DNA of 35,800 nucleotides from Limisphaerales bacterium (GCA_003151855.1 PLYV01000083.1:1-35800); one strand, 5' to 3'; positions 25,211-33,638 are shown, counted from the first letter of the stretch. Notes: generated from the letters alone by a model not told the origin. Made by a program: numbers and translations.

Positions 25211-25981
25211 ATGCACAAGCTGGACTGCGTCGTCATCACCGGAGCCGGGCAGGGGATTGGCAAGGCCGTCGCCCTGGATTTTGGCGCGCGCGGAACGCAC
25301 GTCGTCTGCCTTTCAAAATCCGCCAACGCCCAAAAGACCGCCGCTGAGATCGTGGCCGCCGGCGGCAGTGCCGAGAGCATCATTGCCGATGTCGGTCAGT
25401 TGGAAGCCACCCGGCAACGAATCGCGGATTGGGCTCAAAAAAACAATTTCCCGCGCACTGGCCTGGTGCTGGCGGCGGGCTGTCTGGGACCGCAGAATTA
25501 TCAAGACCTCGCGGGTTGGGAAGAATGTTACCGCATTAACTTGCTCGGCAATCTGGCGGTCTATGCCGGGCTGTTGCCGGTGCTGCTTGCCAATAAATTC
25601 GCCCGCATCGTGGCCTTCGGCGGCGGCGGCGCGGCTTACGCTTACCCGTTGTTTCCGGCGTATGCGGCGTCCAAGGTGGCAACGGTCCGGGCCATTGAAA
25701 ACATTCAGGAAGACTTGAACGGTAAGGGCGATTTCGCGGCGGTCTGTCTTGCGCCCGGCGCGAACGACACGGCCATGCTCAAGCAGATTCGCGCCGCCGG
25801 AGCCGAGGTGAAGACCACGGTGGCCATCAGCGAACCGGTGACTTTTGTGCGGGAATTTCTCACCTGCGAAAGCTGCGGCTTCGCGGGGGCTTTTGTTCAT
25901 GTCCGCGACAACTGGCGGGACTTTTTGAACGGCCCCAAAGTGGACGACAAAAAATGGAAACTCCGAAGAATCGAAACCTGA
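25211..25981 (+). CDS. Short-chain dehydrogenase/reductase, copy A (256 aa)
   Basis: This is a classical SDR with the TGAGQGIGKAVAL cofactor motif and active-site YAASK (Tyr151, Lys155). The residue 13 positions before the catalytic Tyr, normally Ser, is Gly in a GGGGA run, so the usual triad Ser is missing or shifted. The copy B SDR has SGGGAT in the same place. It probably oxidises or reduces a ketose or keto-sugar carbon using NAD(P). It begins one base after the epimerase stop and overlaps the downstream oxidoreductase by 28 nt. The ATG at 25211 is supported by the beta-1 strand MHKLDCVVITGAG. Longer readings of the same frame run inside the epimerase gene and are not real. Confidence 0.88.
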   Translation: MHKLDCVVITGAGQGIGKAVALDFGARGTHVVCLSKSANAQKTAAEIVAAGGSAESIIADVGQLEATRQRIADWAQKNNFPRTGLVLAAGCLGPQNYQDLAGWEECYRINLLGNLAVYAGLLPVLLANKFARIVAFGGGGAAYAYPLFPAYAASKVATVRAIENIQEDLNGKGDFAAVCLAPGANDTAMLKQIRAAGAEVKTTVAISEPVTFVREFLTCESCGFAGAFVHVRDNWRDFLNGPKVDDKKWKLRRIET

Positions 25982-26970
25982 AAATCTGCCAGATTGGCGC
26001 CGGACTCATTGGTCGCGAACGCATCAAGGCCGTGCAGCAACTGGCGCAGGCCGGGCGCAACGTCGAGTTGTGCGCCGTGCATGACCCGTTCCTAAAAACC
26101 AGGCCGGACGCGTTGCGCGATTTGCCTTTCGCCTCCTCGCTGGAGGAGGTTTTTTCACTCGCGCCGGACTGGATTTTTATTTCCACGCCGCATGACGAGG
26201 CGGCGCGGTTGACGAAACTCGCGCTGGCCAAGGGTTTCAACGTGCTCGTGGAAAAACCGATGGGCCGGAATCTGCGTGAAGCCGAGGACATCGCCGCCAG
26301 CCAGATTAGACAAGACCAGCTCTACATCGGCTGCAACTACCGTTTTTACGACGGCATCTCCGCCGCGCTGCGTGACCTCGCGCAAAAGAAATTCGGCCGC
26401 GTCATCTCCGTCAGCATGATGCTCGGCCACGGCGGAAATCCCAAGGACAAGGAAGGCTGGAAACTCGACCCGCAGAAGGCTGGCGGCGGTGTTTTAATCG
26501 ACCCCGGCATTCATCTGCTGGATTTGTGCCAGTGCATTTTCCCCGGCGGCCTCGAGGTTGGTAGCGCTTTCGGCTGGCGCGGTTTTTGGCAGACCGGCAT
26601 CGAGGAGGAGGCGCACGCGTTGATGCGCAGCGGCGACAGCATCGTGAATCTCCAGTTATCCGTCGTCAAATGGCGCAGCACGTTCCGTATCGAGATCAAC
26701 GGCGAGGACGGCTACGGCATCATCGAGGGCCGGGGCCGCAGCTATGGCCGGCAAAAATATCTGCGCGGCCAACGCTGGGGCTGGATGGCCGGCGCGGGCC
26801 AGCGCGACACCGAGGAGATGGTCGTGGACACGGACGGCGACGATGTGTTTCAAAAGGAGACCGAGGCGCTGTTGTTCGGCGACGTGAAGGACCTGATTCG
26901 TCCGTGCAGCGGCCGCGAGGCGCTGGCGAGCATGGAACTGCTGGACCGCTGCCGCGAACAGTTGAAGTGA
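25954..26970 (+). CDS. Gfo/Idh/MocA-family oxidoreductase, copy A (338 aa)
   Basis: This is an NAD(P)-dependent sugar or cyclitol oxidoreductase. The Rossmann motif is ICQIGAGLIGRERI. The cofactor-site EKP motif is FNVLVEKPMGRN. The C-terminal half has GWKLDPQKAGGGVLIDPGIH then LLDL, where GxHxxDL holds the catalytic His and Asp. It starts inside the SDR gene (28-nt overlap), which suggests translational coupling. In glycan loci such enzymes often reshape NDP-sugars at C3. Here, together with an epimerase and an SDR, they could act in sequence on one sugar. No aminotransferase is nearby, so an amino-sugar route like WbpB is not supported. Confidence 0.9.
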   Translation: METPKNRNLKICQIGAGLIGRERIKAVQQLAQAGRNVELCAVHDPFLKTRPDALRDLPFASSLEEVFSLAPDWIFISTPHDEAARLTKLALAKGFNVLVEKPMGRNLREAEDIAASQIRQDQLYIGCNYRFYDGISAALRDLAQKKFGRVISVSMMLGHGGNPKDKEGWKLDPQKAGGGVLIDPGIHLLDLCQCIFPGGLEVGSAFGWRGFWQTGIEEEAHALMRSGDSIVNLQLSVVKWRSTFRIEINGEDGYGIIEGRGRSYGRQKYLRGQRWGWMAGAGQRDTEEMVVDTDGDDVFQKETEALLFGDVKDLIRPCSGREALASMELLDRCREQLK

Positions 26971-26974
26971 TTTC

Positions 26975-26997
26975 TGCCGGGAAAATTTATCCCGGCA
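26975..26997. terminator. Hairpin between convergent genes
   Basis: TGCCGGGA-N7-TCCCGGCA forms a perfect 8-bp GC-rich stem in the 16-nt gap between the Gfo/Idh stop (26970) and the GT4 stop (26987). One arm includes the last codons of GT4. It separates the two divergon copies and could stop transcription from both sides. Neither strand has a following T-run, so it is not a classical intrinsic terminator. Confidence 0.5.
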
Positions 26998-28150
26998 TCG
27001 TCCGCAGGATTTGGACGAACCGTTTTCCGACCGCCTCCCAGGCGCACGTCTGTTTCAACACCGTCACGCCGGCATCGTCCGGCTGGAATTTTCCCGAACG
27101 AACCTGCACCAGCGTGTCGAGCGCGGCGGCTTGAAACGCCGCCAGGTCGAACGGTGGCACATACCGCAGCAGGTCGCCGAACACCGGGCGAAACACATCC
27201 AGTTCGTAGGCCACCACCGCGAGGCCGCTGACAATCGCCTCGCGGGCCGCCGACGAGCCAGAGCCTTCGTAGCGGCTCGGCAGCAAAAACATCCGGCCTG
27301 ACTTCAGCAGCCGGAATTTTTCCGCCTCCGAAACGCGGTCAACCAGCGTGATGTTTTTCAGAATGCCCAGTTGTTCAAAACGCGGTTTCAATTCCGCGAG
27401 CCGACCGATCAGCACCGCCTTGAAATCCGGCACCTTGCCGGCCAGAAACGCCAGCGTGGCCACCAGGTCGTCCGTTCCCTTTTGCGGATGCACGCGACCG
27501 ATCCAGGCGACATCAAATTCCTTCGGCTGAGGCGGCACCGCCTCGCCCACCCGCACGTCGCAGCCGGCGGAAATGTAATCCAGTTGCGCATCGGAAAAAC
27601 CGCGTTCCTGCAGGCCGCGTCTCATGTTCGGATGGATGTAAAGCAGCTTGCCGCCGCCATGGCGGAAGGTTTTGAGCGAATGGTTCTGGCTCAAAAAATA
27701 ATGCAGCGCCGCTGGGCGCGGGTTCCGCAGCCACTGCCCGAACGTCGGCGCGAGCATGTGCAGCACCATCAGCTTGTGGCGCGCGGCGCAGCGCACGACC
27801 GGCAGCACGTCGAACCAGTAATCGCTCACGGCATACACAAAATCCTCCGGCGCAATCTGCGAACGCAACTGCATCGTGCGCCGGTAGCGCCGATAAAAAT
27901 CCCGGAACATTCCCCATTGTCCGCCGAGCGAGGCCTGGTTCACCTTGCCCATCGCTGCGTCGTCGGTGAGCGTGACGGTGCCGGGAATTTTATGCTGCGC
28001 GAGCGCTTCCTTGAGCGCGTGCCCGCCAAAATAATTCACCGTAAAGCCCTCGGCGGCGGCGACCTTGGCCAGTTCCAAAAAATGAAAATCCCCGCCCGCC
28101 AGACTGGTGGTGAAGACGCCGTTGGCAAAAAAATGGATTTTGGGCGGCAC
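26987..28150 (-). CDS. Family 4 (GT-B) glycosyltransferase (387 aa)
   Basis: This is a retaining-type GT-B glycosyltransferase. The N-terminal acceptor domain begins KIHFFANGVFTTSLAGGDFHF. The donor domain shows DVAWIGRVHPQKGTDDLV, VDRVSEAEKFRLLKSG and LLPSRYEGSGSSAAREAIVSG. The two glutamates in the last block are one residue further apart than in the usual EX7E motif. The start is GTG at 28150, three bases after the previous stop, and AAAGGA is positioned upstream. It is the last gene of the minus-strand unit LamG-FkbM-GT2-GT4. It has no counterpart in copy A. Confidence 0.9.
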   Translation of the reverse strand: MPPKIHFFANGVFTTSLAGGDFHFLELAKVAAAEGFTVNYFGGHALKEALAQHKIPGTVTLTDDAAMGKVNQASLGGQWGMFRDFYRRYRRTMQLRSQIAPEDFVYAVSDYWFDVLPVVRCAARHKLMVLHMLAPTFGQWLRNPRPAALHYFLSQNHSLKTFRHGGGKLLYIHPNMRRGLQERGFSDAQLDYISAGCDVRVGEAVPPQPKEFDVAWIGRVHPQKGTDDLVATLAFLAGKVPDFKAVLIGRLAELKPRFEQLGILKNITLVDRVSEAEKFRLLKSGRMFLLPSRYEGSGSSAAREAIVSGLAVVAYELDVFRPVFGDLLRYVPPFDLAAFQAAALDTLVQVRSGKFQPDDAGVTVLKQTCAWEAVGKRFVQILRTMPG

Positions 28151-28153
28151 GGA

Positions 28154-29182
28154 TTATTTTCCTTTCAATGATTGTTTCACCTGTAGTTCGGCGATGAGTG
28201 ATTTGTCCTGACCACGGCGTTTGTAAGTCCACACGCCCCACGCGTTGCCGAGAACGCTCGCGGGGCTGGCCAGCAGATGCCAGAGCCAGCGGAAATCGCC
28301 GTCGCGGTAAACCCCGCGCAGCGCGTGCCACAGCGGGCCGAAAAACGTGACGCAATAAAACGCCGCCAGCCACAACGGCACCGGCGGTTTTTCCTTCATC
28401 CAGTTCACCGGCATCTCCTCCTGCACGCGGAGAAAATGCACGGTGGCGCGGCGGCGCTTCTGCACGAATTTCCAGAGCGTCTGGATGTAATAATGATGCA
28501 CGCCGTGTCCGCGCAGCCGCAGCCATTCGCGCTGGCCGTTTTTCATCAAGAACAGCGCCACGTGTGTGTCCTGGAATTTTTCGTTCGCCTGCACGGCTTG
28601 CAAATCCGCGCGGCGGAAAACGAAGCCATTCGCGCCGAGCGGGTAGGAAAATGTATTTTCCGGCAGCGTCCAGCGTTCCACCTCGCCGTCGCGCGCGACG
28701 AGTTTTGGATTTGAACTCATCAGCCAGCAGACCGGGTCGCTGATGTGCAGCAACGCGGTGAGGTAGGCGCAGAACGAACTCATCTTGGGCGACGTCAAAT
28801 AATACGCCTCCAAACCGAGTGCCTGCGGGTTGCGGGCGAGCGCGTCCACGGCGAGTGCGAAATAATCCGCGTGCGTGAGCTCGTTGTCCGCGTCCACGAA
28901 TACAACGTATTCGCCGGTGGCGTGCTGGAGCGCGAGGCGTTTGCCTTCCTCCATGTTTTTGCCGTGGTCGTCGAGGACGGTCGCGCCGAATTTTTTGGCG
29001 ATGTCGCGCGTGCGGTCGGTGGAGTGGGCGTCGGCAAGGATGATTTCAATTTGCTCGCGCGGATAATTTTGCCGCGCGATGGCGGCGAGGCAGTTTTCCA
29101 AAATCGCCTCCGCGTTTAGCGTAGGCATGACAACGCTGATGCGGGAAAATGGTTGCGGAGCAGGGGTGGCGTCTGGTTTCAT
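28154..29182 (-). CDS. Family 2 glycosyltransferase, copy B (342 aa)
   Basis: This is a GT-A fold enzyme. RISVVMPTLNAEAIL opens the fold, then EIILADAHSTDRTRDIA and EYVVFVDADNEL, which has the DxD motif (VDADN). The central part has NTFSYPLGANGFVFRR. A C-terminal hydrophobic segment (PLWLAAFYCVTFFGPLWHAL) suggests membrane binding. The ATG at 29182 overlaps the stop of the FkbM gene, and GTG at 29185 is an alternative. It occupies the same relative position as the GT2 of copy A, but the proteins are divergent and may transfer different sugars. Confidence 0.9.
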   Translation of the reverse strand: MKPDATPAPQPFSRISVVMPTLNAEAILENCLAAIARQNYPREQIEIILADAHSTDRTRDIAKKFGATVLDDHGKNMEEGKRLALQHATGEYVVFVDADNELTHADYFALAVDALARNPQALGLEAYYLTSPKMSSFCAYLTALLHISDPVCWLMSSNPKLVARDGEVERWTLPENTFSYPLGANGFVFRRADLQAVQANEKFQDTHVALFLMKNGQREWLRLRGHGVHHYYIQTLWKFVQKRRRATVHFLRVQEEMPVNWMKEKPPVPLWLAAFYCVTFFGPLWHALRGVYRDGDFRWLWHLLASPASVLGNAWGVWTYKRRGQDKSLIAELQVKQSLKGK

Positions 29183-30072
29183 CACACCTTCAAACTGCCA
29201 ATTTGAAATGAGGGCGCGGAGCGGAGCCGTTCATAGACGGTGGTAAAATCACGGATGTAAATGATGTTTCCGACGTCATTGTCCCCGATTGGGTGTAACG
29301 TGCGCGTGAAGGGGGCGTAGCTGTGTGGCTTAAAACCGCAACTGCGGATTTCTGTGTGAAGCGCCGCCTCGTCGTAACCATAGCGGTTGCCAGAGCCATT
29401 CCGCTCGACGATGAGCGCCAGAAGAGCCGGGTTTTGCAGGGTCTGCTTTCCGCCGCTGAAAACTTCGGTTTCAAATCCTTCCACATCCACCTTTAACACT
29501 GTCGCCGGAGTCGTGGCCAGTTCGTGATCCAAGGTTGTCATGGGCACGGCAACCGTTTTTTCTCCAGCTGATTTAGTCACGTAATTTTCCGTGCCGAGGC
29601 CGGAACTGAATTGTGCCGTGCCTATCTGGCCACCGACCACGGCCTGCATGGTGCGGACGCGGCTGGTCAAGTTGTTTAGCCGGATGTTGCACTGGAGCAT
29701 TTCAAAGGTTTCCGGGCTTGGTTCAAAGGCTATGGATTTTGCCCCGGTTACTCCGGAGGCCAGCACGCTGAAGGCACCAATGTTTGCGCCAACATCGCAG
29801 AAGGTTTCTTCAGGGCGGAGGAAGTGCATCACGAATGCCATGTCCTCAAATTCACATAGCGGTGGTGTTATGAAATGCGCCGCTCCCTTCATGTGCGGCG
29901 AGACTAGAAGGCGGGTGGAATTGGGGAATTTTACGCACACATCTCCCGGCACAATACGGGCGGCAATTTGAATAAAGCCATATTCCATGACTGCTCGGAC
30001 CTTGCGGTCACGATTTGCGGGATGGTTGGCCACATAGCGCAACGCCGATACCACTTTAATTATTGGATTCAT
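29182..30072 (-). CDS. FkbM-family methyltransferase, copy B (296 aa)
   Basis: This is a class I SAM methyltransferase with FCDVGANIGAFSVLASGVTG (motif I), AFEPSPETFEMLQCNIRLNN and the FkbM hallmark VLKVDVEGFETEVFSGG near residue 210, followed by LIVERNG. The ATG at 30072 is preferred to a TTG at 30087. It lies 75 nt behind the LamG gene and overlaps the start of the next glycosyltransferase, so it is probably part of one unit. Its N-terminal region (about 80 residues before motif I) differs from copy A. The likely product is an O-methylated sugar in the glycan. Confidence 0.9.
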   Translation of the reverse strand: MNPIIKVVSALRYVANHPANRDRKVRAVMEYGFIQIAARIVPGDVCVKFPNSTRLLVSPHMKGAAHFITPPLCEFEDMAFVMHFLRPEETFCDVGANIGAFSVLASGVTGAKSIAFEPSPETFEMLQCNIRLNNLTSRVRTMQAVVGGQIGTAQFSSGLGTENYVTKSAGEKTVAVPMTTLDHELATTPATVLKVDVEGFETEVFSGGKQTLQNPALLALIVERNGSGNRYGYDEAALHTEIRSCGFKPHSYAPFTRTLHPIGDNDVGNIIYIRDFTTVYERLRSAPSFQIGSLKV

Positions 30073-30147
30073 TAAAAGCCCAACCAAGGTGCTTTAATCT
30101 CTGATGGGTGACAATGGAAAACAGAAGTCACCAAATCAAACAACGGT

Positions 30148-31284
30148 TTAGAAGCCGCCATTCCAAGTTTGTGTCATTCGGCCAACTGGCGGAGCCGCCG
30201 GAAGTTCACCGTGGTTTTCCTCGGAGCAGGCAGCCTGTATTTCTTCTGTCGAAAGCGCACGGTTGTAGATGGCGATTTCATCCAGAAGACCGGAAAAGAA
30301 TGTGTTGTAAGTCCAGTCGCCGGGGTGGTCAGTCGGACGGCGGCTTATCCATAAATCGCCCGTGGTCAAAGGCTCGAAACGACCCCATTGCCCGCGCGCC
30401 ACAACCTGTCCATTGACATATAAAACTCCGTTGCCAGTCGTTTTGTCATAAGTTGCGGCAACGTGTTGGAACCGGCCAATTACCACGGCTCCAGGGTGTG
30501 AAACCAGGCTGTGCGGTTGATAGTTGCCGGAGTCGCCCTCCGCTCCGACCAGGTGTGCCGCCAGCACGCCCTGCGAGCCAGGCGTGTTGCCCAGCCACAA
30601 CTGGACACCTATGGTTCCGGGGATTTTATTGATGGGATTCCATTCAAGAATCGGGTGAAACCCTGAAACACTGTCAGGCTTGATCAATGCGCTGATGGTC
30701 AGACCGCCTCCGTCGGTTCCAGGATTTAAGTCGGCAGAGTCCGCGATTTTCATGCAAGAGCTGAAACCGTTCATGGCAAAAGCACGGCCGACCTGTCCGT
30801 CGGCATACGACACCTCAAACAGTTCCAGATTATGGCTGCCGGCGGAATCTTTCCCCTCGCTCTCGCCGGACCAGAGGGCCACCAGGCCGGGACGGTGTGC
30901 GCCGCTGTTGCCAGCCACGGAGATGGTCAGTTTCCGAATTTGCGCCACCGCCAAATCCACTTTCCCAAAGCTGGTTTTAAGCGGCAGGCTGGAATCCGCA
31001 ATCGAAACCGTCAGGCGGTCGCCTTGCGCGGTGACCAACTTGGCGGCGTTGCTGGAAACACATTCCACCGAACGGATGTCTGGGATCGCCAATTTCAAGT
31101 CGCCGAGCAGCGGCGAGTGAAAGTGGAAATATTTCTCCCCACTCGCGCCCACCACGCGCGAACCGTCGCGCAGTTCGGCGGTGAGTCGGCATTCCTGCGG
31201 ATCGGCGGTTTTCAATGTTTCTGCCGCCTGAACCGCCGTGCCCCAGATGGCGAGAACGGAAAGAGACCAAAGGAGAAATCTCAT
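30148..31284 (-). CDS. Secreted LamG-domain protein, copy B (378 aa)
   Basis: This is a paralogue of the protein at 23021-24064 with the same order: signal peptide (MRFLLWSLSVLAIWGTAVQA), then a beta-rich domain with ELRDGSRVVG and the two half-repeats LLGDLKLAIPDIRSV and SFGKVDLAVAQIRKL, then HRPGLVALWSGE and a LamG domain with GLTISALIKPD, HVAATYDKTTGNGVLYVNG and LDEIAIYNRALSTEEI. It ends in a Pro/Asn-rich tail of about 25 residues not present in copy A. The ATG at 31284 starts the signal peptide. Longer in-frame readings to 31599 cross the divergent epimerase and are rejected. It heads the minus-strand unit with FkbM, GT2 and GT4. Confidence 0.9.
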   Translation of the reverse strand: MRFLLWSLSVLAIWGTAVQAAETLKTADPQECRLTAELRDGSRVVGASGEKYFHFHSPLLGDLKLAIPDIRSVECVSSNAAKLVTAQGDRLTVSIADSSLPLKTSFGKVDLAVAQIRKLTISVAGNSGAHRPGLVALWSGESEGKDSAGSHNLELFEVSYADGQVGRAFAMNGFSSCMKIADSADLNPGTDGGGLTISALIKPDSVSGFHPILEWNPINKIPGTIGVQLWLGNTPGSQGVLAAHLVGAEGDSGNYQPHSLVSHPGAVVIGRFQHVAATYDKTTGNGVLYVNGQVVARGQWGRFEPLTTGDLWISRRPTDHPGDWTYNTFFSGLLDEIAIYNRALSTEEIQAACSEENHGELPAAPPVGRMTQTWNGGF

Positions 31285-31290
31285 AAAGTC

Positions 31291-31319
31291 AGGCTGTGAG
31301 TGGCCCGGTGGTTCGTCAA
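31291..31319 (-). promoter_or_regulatory. Candidate promoter of LamG copy B
   Basis: On the minus strand TTGACG (31314-31319), a 17-nt spacer and CAGCCT (31291-31296) end 6 nt before the ATG at 31284. The -10 is poor on its own. The geometry is identical to LamG copy A, with TTGAC 35 nt before the ATG, and that supports it. The divergent gap is 97 bp, against 98 bp in copy A. Confidence 0.42.
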
Positions 31320-31381
31320 GCCCGATTTCCGCCAAAAACACTCGCCGACAAAAGGCCGTTCCACTAAATTCCCAGCCTGTC

Positions 31382-32362
31382 ATGCAAAAATTTTTCATCA
31401 CCGGCGCGGCGGGTTTCATCGGGAGCAATCTCGTGGACCGGCTGCTGGCCGGCGGCAAAACCGTCGTCGGCTGGGACAATTTTTCCACCGGCCAGCGGAA
31501 ATTTATCGAGGGTGCGCTGAAAGATAAAAATTTCCAGCTTGTCGAGGGCGACAATCTTGATTTGCCCGCGTTGACCAAAGCGATGGCCGGCTGCGACACA
31601 GTATTTCATCTCGCCGCGAACGCCGACGTGCGCTTCGGCCTCAACCATACCGGCAAGGATCTCCAGCAAAACACCATCGCCACCTATCATGTGCTCGAAG
31701 CCATGCGCGCGAACGGCATCCGGCGCATCGCCTTCAGCTCCACCGGCTCGGTCTATGGCGAGGCGCAGCAGATTCCCACGCCGGAGGACGCGCCGTTTCC
31801 CATCCAGACCTCGCTTTACGCCGCGTCCAAGGTCGCCGGCGAGGGCATGATCGCCGCGTATTGTGAAGGCTACAAGTTCGAGGGCTACATTTTCCGTTTT
31901 GTTTCCATCGTTGGCGAACGCTACACGCACGGCCACATTTTTGATTTTTACCAGCAATTGCTTGGGCATCCCGACCGGCTGAAAGTGCTCGGCGACGGCT
32001 CGCAGCAAAAAAGCTACCTCTACGTCCAGGACTGCGTGAGCGCCATGCTGCACGTCATCAACCTCGGCACCGCCAAAAAGGCGAAACACAACGTGGAAAT
32101 CTACAACCTCGGCACGGATGAATATGTGCAGGTCAACAATTCCATCGGCTACATCTGCGGCGCGCTCGGCCTGAAGCCGGAATTGGAATACACCGGCGGC
32201 AGCCGCGGCTGGGTGGGCGACAACCCGTTCATCTTCCTCGACACCAAAAAAATCCAGGGCACCGGTTGGAAAACCACGCTGACGATTGAGCAGGGGATCA
32301 TTCGCACGCTCCAATGGCTCCAGCAAAACCAGTGGGTTTACGAAACGTGCAGCCACAAATAA
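31382..32362 (+). CDS. NAD-dependent sugar epimerase/dehydratase, copy B (326 aa)
   Basis: This is an extended SDR with TGAAGFIGSNLVDRLL, VVGWDNFSTGQRKF, and FHLAANADVRFGLNHTGKDL, which parallels copy A. The active-site regions are FSSTGSVYGEA and SLYAASKVAGEGM (YxxxK), and KSYLYVQDCVSAML lies in the substrate half. The ATG at 31382 is chosen because the Rossmann strand starts there. It is the first gene of a plus-strand series of five, followed after 6 nt by the UDP-glucose-dehydrogenase-like gene. A weak TAAATT lies 11 nt upstream, but no matching -35 was found. The substrate is unknown. Confidence 0.92.
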   Translation: MQKFFITGAAGFIGSNLVDRLLAGGKTVVGWDNFSTGQRKFIEGALKDKNFQLVEGDNLDLPALTKAMAGCDTVFHLAANADVRFGLNHTGKDLQQNTIATYHVLEAMRANGIRRIAFSSTGSVYGEAQQIPTPEDAPFPIQTSLYAASKVAGEGMIAAYCEGYKFEGYIFRFVSIVGERYTHGHIFDFYQQLLGHPDRLKVLGDGSQQKSYLYVQDCVSAMLHVINLGTAKKAKHNVEIYNLGTDEYVQVNNSIGYICGALGLKPELEYTGGSRGWVGDNPFIFLDTKKIQGTGWKTTLTIEQGIIRTLQWLQQNQWVYETCSHK

Positions 32363-32368
32363 CGCCGC

Positions 32369-33637
32369 ATGAAAATCTGCGTTCTCGGCCTCTGGCATCT
32401 CGGCAGCGTTACGGCAGCGTGCGGCGCGAAGTATTTTGACGTGGTCGGCCTGGATTTCGACGCGGCGAACATCGCGAAATTAAACTCCGGTCAGGCTCCG
32501 CTGCTGGAACCGGGCTTGAATGAACTCATTGCTGCCGGTCTCGCTGCAAAAAACCTTTCGTTCACCACCGATCCGAAAATCGCCTGCGCACACGCCGACG
32601 TTCTCTGGCTCACCTATGACACGCCGGTCAACGAGAGCGACGAGTCGGATGTGGATTTTGTCCTCGGTAATTTGCGCCGCGCGCTGCCATCGCTACCGAC
32701 CGGTGCACTAGTTTTGATTTCCGCGCAACTGCCCGTCGGCACCTGCGCCAAGCTGGAAAAGGAATTTCCGCAATTCCATTTTGCCTGCTCGCCGGAAAAT
32801 CTGCGGTTGGGCAAGGCGATTGATTCATTTGAGAAAGCCGAGCGCGCCATCGTTGGCATCCGCACCGAGGCGAAAAAAGCCTTGCTGGAACAGCTTTTCA
32901 AGCCGTTCGCCGCGCAGACGATTTTCATGCGCACCGAATCGGCGGAAATGGTCAAGCATGCGCTGAATTCCTTTCTCGCTCTCTCCATTACCTTCATCAA
33001 CGAAGTCGCGCGCCTCTGCGAACACACCGGCGCGGATGCGAAGGAAGTCTCCGTTGGTCTCAAGAGCGAAGCGCGCATCGGGCCGAAGGCGTATCTCGGC
33101 CCCGGCGGCCCGTTTGCCGGCGGCACGCTCGCGCGCGATGTCGTCACACTCTCAAAACTGGCCGAGGCCAATGGTGAGAAAATCTCCGTCATTCCCGCCA
33201 TCAAGCAGAGCAACGACTTGCATCGCGGCTGGGCATTCCGACGCTTGCAATCGCGGCTGGGCGATCTGCGCGGTAAAAAGATTTCCGTGCTCGGCCTGAC
33301 CTACACGACGAACACCGACACGCTCCGCCGCAGCGCCGCCGTGGAATTGTGCCAGCAGCTTCTGGCCGCCGGCGCAACGGTTTTCGCATTCGATCCGGCG
33401 GTAAAAAAATTGCCGTCAGAATTGAATTCCGTTTCGCTTGGCAATGATATTTCTGCCGCGCTGGCCGGTGCGGATGCCGCCGCCGTGTGCACCGAGTGGC
33501 CGCAGTTCCGGCAGGCGGACTGGGCCAAAATCATTCCGCAGATGCGCTCGCCGGTGTTTGTGGACGCGAATCGTTTTCTGGAAAAGGAATTGAAAGGTCT
33601 CTCCGGCGTGGAGCATCTTTCCGTCGGTCGTGCCTGA
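32369..33637 (+). CDS. UDP-glucose dehydrogenase-like protein lacking catalytic Cys (422 aa)
   Basis: The three-domain layout of UDP-sugar 6-dehydrogenases is intact. The N-terminal Rossmann starts MKICVLGLWHLGSVTAACG. The central helix has AEMVKHALNSFLALSITFIN with K196 and N200. The C-terminal domain has KKISVLGLTYTTNTDTLRRS. Several active-site positions are changed. The loop that normally carries the catalytic Cys reads GGPFAGGTLARD, placing Thr253 at the Cys position while Asp257 remains. The STVP motif reads AQLP, with Gln120 for Thr. PENLRLG has Leu147 for the second Glu, and E143 is kept. It probably cannot perform the two-step oxidation to a uronic acid. It may catalyse a single alcohol oxidation or be non-catalytic. 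It lies between the epimerase and SDR of copy B and has no copy A equivalent. Confidence 0.88.
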   Translation: MKICVLGLWHLGSVTAACGAKYFDVVGLDFDAANIAKLNSGQAPLLEPGLNELIAAGLAAKNLSFTTDPKIACAHADVLWLTYDTPVNESDESDVDFVLGNLRRALPSLPTGALVLISAQLPVGTCAKLEKEFPQFHFACSPENLRLGKAIDSFEKAERAIVGIRTEAKKALLEQLFKPFAAQTIFMRTESAEMVKHALNSFLALSITFINEVARLCEHTGADAKEVSVGLKSEARIGPKAYLGPGGPFAGGTLARDVVTLSKLAEANGEKISVIPAIKQSNDLHRGWAFRRLQSRLGDLRGKKISVLGLTYTTNTDTLRRSAAVELCQQLLAAGATVFAFDPAVKKLPSELNSVSLGNDISAALAGADAAAVCTEWPQFRQADWAKIIPQMRSPVFVDANRFLEKELKGLSGVEHLSVGRA

Positions 33638-33638
33638 C

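Noticed and set aside
24175-25383. Long minus-strand open frame opposite the epimerase, and similar frames such as 31364-32398 and 33645-34520
   Set aside because: They mirror GC-rich coding sequence, have His/Arg/Ala-rich translations, and lack motifs. The plus-strand frames are clear enzymes.
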